From Chloromonas sp. AAM2 (taxonomy: Eukaryota; Chlorophyta; Chlorophyceae; Chlamydomonadales; Chlamydomonadaceae): a stretch of 54,842 nt of DNA. Where the stretch lies: positions 1 to 54,842 of the forward strand of contig QAXH01005972.1 of the NCBI GenBank assembly GCA_004335635.1, written 5' to 3'. Under the pieces are notes generated by a model that was given only the letters and a program-made list of their open reading frames with translations, searched no databases and was not told the origin of the DNA. Shown in pieces: positions 48,401 to 54,842 of the stretch. The position numbers and the translations under genes are program-made. Within the stretch, counting starts at the first letter, position 1. Each line of letters opens with the position of its first letter.

Positions 48401-50406
48401 CGCGTGCTGAGCAGCGTTTGCACGAGGTACGGCAACGCATGCAGCGGCAGTTGGAAGCACAGGTGCAAGTACAAGCGCCCGTAGTCGCCATGCAGCATGC
48501 AGCGTTGGCCAGTGGTGGTCATCAAGCATGGGGAACGGTAGCGCCACAGGGTGCCATGCCCACATGGCAGCATGCAGGGCACATGGAGCAAGCTGGCTCC
48601 GGAACTCAGGCGTACTGGCAGTCACATGGGCAGTACAGCCCTAGGCACGTGACTCAGCAGCATGAGCAGTACAGCCCTAGGCACGTGACTCAGCAGTATG
48701 GGCAGTACAGCCCTAGGCATCAGGCAGTGGCTCAGGTAGTGGCCAGGCTGCCACGTGTGGGCCAGCAGCCACAGCAGCAGACACAGACGAAGCAGCAGTC
48801 ACAGGTACAGCACCAACCGGAGGCCAGGGCGGGAAGTCCCGGCCACACCACTCGCACATTCTCTGCCACCCACTCTGACCCACAGCATCAGCAGGTGAGC
48901 TCGCATGGTCATGGGTGCAGCATGTGAAAAGCCCTTGGATTATCTTGCATTGCACAACAAAGAAAAAGTACTGCCAAATTTTAAATATAGCCAGGACAAA
49001 GACAGGTATTTCTGGTCCAGTAAACATTCTTGGCAGTTGCGTGACTTCGCGCCTGGAAGATGACATGTCAACAGAAACCGTTACTGCTGTAGTAGTACAC
49101 GTGAACAAGTGATTGGCAACACTTTGAGCACCAACTGCAAAGTAGTTTGGTTGTGTAAGCGCTGCTGTGGAGACTTTACCAGCAGGTTTATCAAGAGGCG
49201 GCACTGGCTCGTGATGGGGCCGGCCGAGAACTAGAAACCATGCAGCCGCAGCAGCAGCAGCACCCAGCCAGTGGCCTAAAAGGACCGGCGGATGCCCCCC
49301 TGACGGCCTCTGAGCAGCGCAGGCAGGCGGAGCTCGGCGTGTGGGCGGCGGAGATGCGGGACATGCAGGATGCCATCTCACGTGCAGAGATAGCCAAGCA
49401 GGTGCGGGCAACAGAGACGTAGGCATCGAGCCATCCCTCAGACCACTGCACAGATGGCACCTGATCCGCAAGCCGCTGCGTGTGAAGGTTAGGCGAAGGC
49501 GAAGGGTTGAATAAATAAGATTATTATTATTATCAACTCTGTTATAAATTGTTATTATAGATTATTAATAGATGAGTATATCACTGTGCCCCTATGAGGT
49601 GCATGCTAACCACCTTCTGTGGTCCTGTGGTCCAGGCCTTTCACCACGCTTCCGGTACTCAGTTGCAATTGCTCACACGTAGCCTGTCAACCGACCTATC
49701 ACAAACCCCGACCCATCCCTCTGCTGTCCAGGTTGCGGCACAGGCCTCGCACCACGCTGCCCGGGCGCGTGTTGCCTCGCGCGAGGCCGAGCTGTCGGGG
49801 GTGCTGGCGCTGCTGGCGGACGCGGACAGGCTGGCGCAGGAGGTGGAGGAGGAAACGCACAGCACACGCAGACTCATGGAGGTGGGAAAAACCACACGTG
49901 ATGATATGCGACACTCAGTCTTATCAAATAAGAATGTACGTAGGTTGCATTGAACAGGACCCATGCTTTGATATATGCGTGTTTGTAAAAGCCGCCACAG
50001 ACACAGGAGGCTTGGGGGTAGCGGGCAGGCCGGTTCGATTCCTGCTTCCCTCACAGCTACTGAATTGGCCATTGTCTTACAAGTTCTTGTCTTAGGATAG
50101 GTCCTAGGATAAACACACATACACAACGGTTCGATGTATTGACTGATTGGACTATTGGCTAAACCTACACCTACACCTACACCTATTGGCTAAACCTACA
50201 GTTTGTTACCAAGGTCTCTTTTGCGCAGAGCTTGGAAATGCAGGCCTCCGATGGCATGCCAAGATTCCATTGCCTGTGACGTTTTGTATGTGTAGGAGCT
50301 GGGGGACGCAGCCGAGCTGAGTGCCGCCCGTCAGTTCAACAATCTGCTGATTGAGGCCAGGGGCCTGACCCAACAGGTGGACGACCTACTGGCACTGGGC
50401 CAGTAA
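33444..50406 (+). CDS. giant low-complexity, repeat and coiled-coil protein, unrecognised
   Basis: Twenty-three exons join with no phase conflict into about 3,077 residues: 33444-33730, 33972-35467, 35708-35814, 36344-36455, 36875-36975, 37260-37787, 38014-38100, 38463-38584, 38975-39796, 40351-40466, 41080-41502, 41770-41912, 42313-42444, 42713-42815, 43079-43185, 43552-43595, 43907-44137, 44394-44532, 44883-47951, 48307-48894, 49186-49401, 49732-49881, 50296-50406 (TAA). I recognise no enzyme domain. Residues about 272-575 carry ten to twelve copies of a short motif, Arg/His-Ser-hydrophobic-Ala-Ala-x-Arg (RSLAARRHA, RSFAAQQRQ, RSWAARRRE, RSWAARSRA). Exon 19 (1,023 codons) holds an Ala/Glu/Arg helix (EERAQRTLEEWRLERAHA), a Gly-Ala repeat and PSQxPYQ repeats. 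Exon 20 has QYSPRH repeats. Exons 21-23 are predicted coiled coil. The composition suggests a scaffold or cytoskeletal protein. The start is uncertain, and two adjacent genes are a less likely alternative because the phases fit throughout. Confidence 0.7.
34498..35400 (+). repeat. degenerate Ser-h-Ala-Ala-x-Arg coding repeat
   Basis: Within exon 2 of the giant gene, motif copies start at about 34498, 34545, 34591, 34728, 34791, 34915, 35041, 35104, 35171, 35224, 35292 and 35356. The core is [RHPK]-S-[LFWIVY]-A-A-x-x-R. Spacers of 5 to 35 residues are rich in Ser, Pro, Thr and Gly. The DNA of the copies differs (TCG, TCA, TCC for Ser; GCC, GCA, GCT for Ala), so the motif is kept at protein level rather than by recent DNA duplication. 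Confidence 0.7.
36690..36812. repeat. CACATAACACATAGCA-type simple repeat
   Basis: Irregular CACA/ACATA/AGCACA repeats lie in the intron between exons 4 and 5 of the giant gene. No coding sense was found. Confidence 0.6.
38357..38391. repeat. compound (TC)n(TA)n(GT)n microsatellite
   Basis: TCTCTCTCTC, TATATATAT and GTGTGTGTGT follow each other in intron 7 of the giant gene. Confidence 0.9.
40145..40178 (+). pseudogene. partial duplicate of giant-gene exon 10
   Basis: TGTGCAGAGATGCTGGTCCG and CTGCTGGCATGGGG repeat, with three differences, the acceptor and first 27 bases of exon 10 at 40344-40377. Similarity ends after GCATGGG. The copy has an intact acceptor in the same phase, but the open frame after it has no donor of the phase needed to reach exon 11. 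It is therefore most likely a decayed partial exon copy 199 nt upstream of the real exon. Confidence 0.6.
40731..40772. repeat. GT microsatellite
   Basis: (GT)n with GC and G-run interruptions lies in the intron between exons 10 and 11 of the giant gene. Confidence 0.9.
42078..42121. repeat. 20-bp direct duplication
   Basis: ACTGGCTGACAACTGGAAAG occurs twice in tandem in the intron between exons 12 and 13 of the giant gene. A related ACTGGAAAGACCGG continues the pattern. Confidence 0.85.
47437..47475 (+). repeat. GGTGCT hexamer array encoding Gly-Ala repeat
   Basis: Six to seven nearly perfect GGTGCT or GGTGCC units in exon 19 of the giant gene encode alternating Gly-Ala, followed by a GYYGAG segment. 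The array is in frame and its hexamer period keeps phase on expansion. Confidence 0.85.
47690..47830 (+). repeat. PSQxPYQ coding repeat
   Basis: Near the end of exon 19, repeats of about 33 nt encode PYQPQLSSQRQYQQHLPSQ-type units, with four to five copies of the SQ(W/Q/R)PYQ core. They form a Pro/Gln-rich tract. Confidence 0.75.
48625..48720 (+). repeat. 36-bp tandem repeat (QYSPRHVTQQ units)
   Basis: Copies at 48625-48660 and 48661-48696 are almost identical and a partial third runs to 48720. They encode HGQYSPRHVTQQ, HEQYSPRHVTQQ and YGQYSPRH in exon 20 of the giant gene. Each unit offers a Ser-Pro site. The very high DNA identity indicates recent duplication. Confidence 0.9.
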
Positions 50407-51185
50407 CATGTCAAGACAACGCCACCGAGAACACCACAGCATTTTCTGGGAGGAGCGTAAGGACTTCCTGCCTGAGCTTTTGATGCACCGGCAAGGCCAG
50501 ACTGTTGCAGACACGTTTTCTGTCTTGAAACCCCATTACAAGCTACCAGACCAAGGGTATTATATGGCTGCAATTAATCAGAACAACCTGTCCGCCTGGA
50601 AATTGATCAAACAATGGAGTTGGACCAGTTCAACAGTAGCAAGTCGATACGATCAATTAGAACTACGATGTCCGAGGAGAAGACAATCAGATTGGGTTGG
50701 CTGTTGTTTTCTGTTCTGCCTCCTGAATACCTCCTGAAATGGTCAAACAATGCAGTTGGACCAGGTCAAGGGTAGCAAGTCGCAAGGGTAGCAATCGATT
50801 GGAACTACGATGTCCGAGAAGAAGATAATGAAATTTCTCAACAGTTTCTGCTGATCTGGCCTGGCGACCAGCTAACGCTCTACTATAAATTAAGGAAGAT
50901 TTCAGCATTGGCTTTGTACTAGTCTACGTGCCCCATGACAACCATGCTGGCCCCAACAAGGGCTCCGGTGTACCCAAATCACCGGCAACAGTTCTTGTAA
51001 TGCCGGCAACAATTCTCCTCCATCCAGATCCATCCATCCATCCATTGGACCTTTCCGCTTCTGCCTGCCCCAGTACCGGGAAAATTCTATCTAAACAGCT
51101 CAGAGCAAGCATTAGGCAGTTGACTTTGGACCCGTGCAGCTGCTCGTGAAAGTGACGCCAAGCTGCCAGCCGTGCCTCATGCAGT
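50407..51185. other. spacer with an imperfect 80-bp direct duplication
   Basis: This is the 3' flank of the giant gene (plus) facing the 3' end of a minus-strand gene. Segments at about 50613-50692 and 50749-50832 share CAATG(G/C)AGTTGGACCAG, GTAGCAAGTCG, GGAACTACGATGTCCGAG-like blocks and are direct repeats about 136 nt apart. A TGTAA at about 50997 is a possible polyadenylation signal. No gene was recognised. Confidence 0.55.
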
Positions 51186-53056
51186 TCATCTCTTGCACTG
51201 CAGCCTGGGCCCATCATCTCCTCCGCCCGTGATGCTCAATGCAACACAAGGAAAGCCTTCTGCCACATGGCCAGAGCTACTTGTCGTGGCGCTTGACATG
51301 TCATGAGTTGAGTGCAGTGGCTGTCCAGCGTTTGCAGGCAAGAGGTAGGCAGTAGATGACCGGGTGAATGAACCCGCACAGGCCTTCACCTCGACTACAT
51401 TGGCCTGGTCTTTGTTCATCGTGGGTGGAGATGCTGCTGGCTTGGGCGTGCAGCCTGTGTAGAGGACCCCAGGCATCAGAGAGGATGCAAAGGAGTCCTG
51501 GCTGATGGGTGGTGAAGGGCCGGGGTCGCACTGCCACATGGCCCGGCGGGTGGCAGCACATTTGCGCATGCAAACGATGAACAGGCATGTGCAGATGAGG
51601 GCGATGACACCGACAGGAACAGCCACAGCCACTGCGCATGCAAGATGGTACGGGATAAACCACACTCAGTTTGGAGACAGCTGTGGTTCACATGTGTCTG
51701 CCTTCGAGGCTGCTATTGGTCACATTGATGCTTACATTCCGCTTGCAGATGCCTGACTTACTAGCACTTTTTGCTGTGCTGAACTGAGCCCGTATACAGC
51801 CTGTACATTGTGTGCATGTGTTCCTGGTGACCGTGCTTGCATGCACTCCCGCACCTGTCACTATCTTGGATTTGAACGAGGTGCTTGCAGAGTCGGAAAG
51901 GTAGGCATCTGCAACCAAGGCGTACAGTTGGAAGCAAATGTGACGATGCAAGGAAAGGACAGGGTGTTGCAAGCACTTGACAGCTCAAAACATGCACGCA
52001 TGCAATCACCTGATGGCGGTGGCCTAGGTGGCGAGCAGTCAATGCTCCTCGTCATTTCAGGTCTGTCTGCATGCGCCGAAACCTCCATCAAACGAAGGGC
52101 GATTGCGAGTGCACACGTAAAGGAAGCCCATTTCGAATTCATCGTTTATTTTGAACGTCGCCCGCTCCTTCTTCACACGGATGTCCGATGCATGGATGCC
52201 GCCCAGCAGACTTGCGATCAAAGCCAGTGATGTGCCACAGCGATCGCCATTGATGATCATGACGGAATCCGCGACCCCAGCTGCGCGTTACTGTTTTTTA
52301 AAACCTGTGGGTTGTCCAGCAGGGCTGCGGTGAACATCCAGTTGTCAGTAACCATCAATCATGACCAAGGCATTATTGGCCGTAGGACCAAGCTTATGCC
52401 TGTAACGGTGCCGAGCCTTAGTAGCTTGGTAGGAGGTAGGAGGAGCCGGTGGTAGGAGTGCCAACTCAATCCCAAGCAGCCCTCAAAGAGCTCATCACAA
52501 TGCATGTTCAGGCAGACATTGTCAGAAACACTGCGAAATTTGAATGTTCTGGCAGCGCCGACTTGTGCCCGAGCATCAGTCACCATCTGGTTTAGCAGCT
52601 GTCTGGGTGCAGCTTAGGCCACTTGAGCACATGGTACGCTGGCTGGACTTGGGCCCTACCTGCCATTCGCTCCTCAGAATCGGCCAGGCACCAACAGCTG
52701 ACGGGTCAGCAGGCAATCCAAAGATAAAGCCTGCCTCACCAAACATTACGAAGATTACAAGCAGATGCCCTTGAAAAGCTCAGCCGAGCCTGCAGGTCGC
52801 TCCAGGCCATGGTGAGCAGGAATCATTGGGCTGTCGCGAACATACAACCTGGTCTGCATGCTGGCCATTCCCACCAAATCTCCTGGCTTCCACGCAAGCC
52901 TCAGTCAGCACAAGCATTGGTAAGTCCAGCTTGTCCATCTGTGCAAGCCTTACAGAACTTGAACTGATCGGTCAGCTCAGACATCATCTCGAAAGCACAC
53001 CCATTGATGGTTTTGATGGATACAAGTCGCCCACAACGATCAAATGCACCACGCCT
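51186..53056 (-). CDS. tentative single-pass membrane protein, 3' part
   Basis: A phase-consistent exon chain, 52954-53056, 52660-52730, 52400-52598, 52117-52280, 51855-51975 and 51186-51631, gives the last 367 residues of an unidentified protein. The last exon is the best supported. It begins at a CAG acceptor, opens with a strong hydrophobic helix (AVPVGVIALICTCLFIVC), then a basic stop-transfer MRKCAATRR and a cytoplasmic tail of about 120 residues. The upstream part has several Cys residues (NVCLNMHCDELFEGC, NGDRCGTS), consistent with an extracellular domain. Algal surface proteins such as pherophorins share this Cys-rich feel, but no motif proves it. The third intron would need a GC donor (52399-52398), the second intron is only 61 nt, and the 5' exons were not found. 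The chain is an inference. Confidence 0.35.
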
Positions 53057-53640
53057 CTGTATTGTGGTCCACAAGCACTCTTCCTCTTCCACTTCTTCAG
53101 TCAGTACCAGTAGTCAGTACGACACGGCGGAATGGAAGCCATGTTACTCTGCCTGGCTTGTAGCAACCTCCGTAGCAGCTTCTTATCTGCCAGCTCTGGA
53201 CGCGCTCGACTTGTTATCTCGGCGTGTCTTATGGCTGGTCTTGTTGGTTGCATGTCTTATGGCTGCAGCAGGCGAGCGGCGCGCACCAGGACGCGTGTCT
53301 GAGAAGGTGCTCATATCTTCAGCTGTGCCGCGGGCATGACGCGACCCCCCGTGACGACCTCGGCACGTCAGGCTCGACCCCTTAGGTTGGCGCACCTAAC
53401 CCAACCTTGCGTCGCTCTATCCCCTGTCACTGTTGCACAGTCGCAGTTGTGGGTGTGGGCTTTCTGGTAGCGTGCAGAGCTCGTTTTATAATGCGGGAAG
53501 CGGCGACCAACGGAAAGGCCTAGTGGACAAAAACGGAACGCCCAGGGTTCACAGGTAGGACGTGTAGCACGGTAGGCCAGACTTGTCAATCTGCGCCTCA
53601 AGACGCCTCCGCGCTGATTACAAATTACCGACGAGAAGGA
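53057..53640. other. region between divergent genes, possibly 5' exons of the minus-strand gene
   Basis: The first exons of the minus-strand membrane protein and the promoter of the IFI6/ISG12-like gene should lie here. No signal peptide exon could be identified with confidence. Confidence 0.4.
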
Positions 53641-54098
53641 ATGCAATCAAACCGACGAGGCTGGGCGCGTCGTGCTTGGGCTGGGGTCACGGGCGTTGCG
53701 AACCTTTCAGCAGCAGGGGTTGTCGGCAATGCTGTCTTGTTGGGAGCAGTGAAACTGGCTGGTTTTACCAAAAGCGGCATAGCGGCAGGCTCGCTGGCCG
53801 CAAAAGGCATGTCGGCTTGGGCCGTGACGCATGGAGGAGCCGTTGCCGCAGGTCAGGGTTTTGATTTGTCCGAGCACGAGGTGGTTTTCTAGTGCCCGTA
53901 TCCATATGTATCCTTATATGCAGCATCAACAAGCTTCTTTTACACGCGTCTGCGTACTTCACTGCAGGCACCCCCATCGCCGTAGGCCAGGCCCTGGGCA
54001 CCGCAGCTCTAGCGTCCACCGGTGGAGCCGTGGTGCTGGGTGCCGCTGTGGCGGTGAACGTGGCCCCGCGAGTCATCAACGCGGTGCGAGGTTCCTGA
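53641..54098 (+). CDS. IFI6/IFI27 (ISG12)-family small hydrophobic protein
   Basis: Two exons, 53641-53851 and 53968-54098, join in phase 1 to 113 residues. The block GFTKSGIAAGSLAAKGMSAW closely matches the ISG12 family signature (GF.s.GI.aGS.AA..ms). It is followed by Gly/Ala-rich hydrophobic helices ending AVRGS. In animals this family is interferon-inducible and acts in mitochondrial, ER or nuclear membranes in apoptosis and innate responses. Related proteins occur in lower eukaryotes, where the function is unknown. The basic N-terminus (RRGWARRAW) could be a targeting sequence. The donor is GTCAGG, a weak form, and the acceptor CTGCAG is good. TGTAA at about 54393 may be the polyadenylation signal. 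Family membership is likely; role is not inferred. Confidence 0.75.
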
Positions 54099-54842
54099 GG
54101 GCTGCCTATGCTGGCGCACAAGATCCACAGCACACGATGACAACGTGTCAGAGTACTGACACAGGCGCTCTGACACAGCTGCACAGATGTTGCACCTTCT
54201 GAGACCTCAGGAAAACGCACACAAGGTTTGGACTGGCAGTGCTTGACAATACAAGATGATTGATGAATCAACGTTGCAAGTGGCATGCACATTGAGGTTT
54301 GATGCGGCTACCACACTGCATTTGCCCGTTACAGTCAGAACGTAGTTGTGTGTCCATGTGTGTCAGGATGGAACTGGACGAACACCGACTTTCTTGTAAC
54401 TTGCAAAGCAAGCGCCAGGCAGAAGATAATGTGTTTGGTGCACACCTTGATTCTCGTAACCACGCATGCCATCATGGTGTGTTCACTGCTGATTCCACTT
54501 GGCCTTCGGCATCAAGCTGCTCTACTGCTGCAGTACGGATCGTGTGTACATGCTGGTTGGGCTGGGAATTACGGCCCGTACCATCCGGCCATGTAACCAC
54601 AAATTATTTTATTTGGCAATCGATGACTCAGGCATCCAATGGGCCAATTATCAATCCCCAAGCAAAGCAGCCGGTTACCATTGGAATCCCCTTGAAATTT
54701 CTCTCTCCAGACACCGTAACCATTGTGGTCTAAGAGACACACACCGTTGTAATCGTTAGTTGCTGTGTGTAAGTGCATAGATTTCCCTTCACTAAGAGAC
54801 ATCTGTTGGCGACAGCTGCTTTCATAACCCGTTCCTTGTTCA
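54099..54842. other. right edge, no gene recognised
   Basis: Open frames of up to 144 codons exist on the plus strand, but none shows family similarity, repeat structure or a convincing splice pattern. Part of this region should be the 3' UTR of the ISG12-like gene. Confidence 0.5.

Noticed and set aside
50000..50065. tRNA-like box B (GGTTCGATTCC) at 50033-50043; the reverse frame reads REAGIEPA, a peptide often seen opposite tRNA genes
   Set aside because: No matching acceptor stem, D-arm or box A at the right distance was found, and the T-stem has a mismatch. At most a tRNA relic inside the last intron of the giant gene.
50162..50200. Telomere-like CCTACACCTACACCTACACC
   Set aside because: Only about four short units, not the plant CCCTAAA or algal CCCTAAAA repeat. 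A simple repeat.
54299..54733. 144-codon plus-strand ORF at the right edge
   Set aside because: No recognised motif, no upstream promoter or splice support, and it overlaps the expected 3' UTR of the ISG12-like gene.

Overview
This is eukaryotic nuclear DNA. Almost no gene is a single open frame. Genes are chains of 40 to 3,000 nt exons bounded by GT..AG (occasionally GC..AG) introns, with low-complexity Ala/Gln/Ser/Pro insertions in the coding exons and many short tandem repeats in the introns. A plant-type short-chain acyl-CoA oxidase (ACX4 type), a thylakoid-type rubredoxin with a C-terminal membrane anchor (RBD1 type) and a plant-style PB1/Raf-like kinase point to a green alga. The overall style, and TGTAA motifs after at least one stop codon, fit a chlorophyte, probably of the Chlorophyceae. 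The species cannot be named from the sequence alone. The ORFs of ordinary length are mostly shadows, so the gene models here were built by joining exons by reading phase and protein-family similarity recalled from memory.

Layout, left to right. 590-1981 (+): 3' half of an SFT2-family vesicle-transport membrane protein. 3338-8927 (-): complete 12-exon ACX4-type acyl-CoA oxidase. 10880-12799 (-): 5-exon RBD1-type rubredoxin. 13284-19580 (+): 8-exon PRMT7-like arginine methyltransferase, divergent from the rubredoxin gene. 19874-25904 (+): 16-exon PB1-domain Raf-like kinase whose catalytic Asp is replaced by Asn. 25905-30028: about 4 kb without a convincing large gene. 30029-32744 (-): 4-exon COQ3 ubiquinone O-methyltransferase. 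33444-50406 (+): one very large gene, modelled as 23 phase-compatible exons encoding about 3,077 residues of a low-complexity, repeat-containing, C-terminally coiled-coil protein that I do not recognise. 51186-53056 (-): tentative 3' part of a single-pass membrane protein gene. 53641-54098 (+): small two-exon IFI6/IFI27 (ISG12)-like hydrophobic protein. The right edge shows nothing convincing.

The genes do not form a pathway. They are independent housekeeping or regulatory genes covering secretory traffic, peroxisomal beta-oxidation, photosystem biogenesis, protein arginine methylation, signalling, ubiquinone synthesis and an unknown scaffold-like protein. The most notable observations are a possible single-nucleotide exon in the SFT2 gene, an N-terminal PTS2 peroxisomal signal on the ACX4 homologue in place of a C-terminal PTS1, a predicted pseudokinase, the giant protein with a recurrent Ser-hydrophobic-Ala-Ala-x-Arg motif, and a dispersed motif of about 35 bp that is always in the same orientation.
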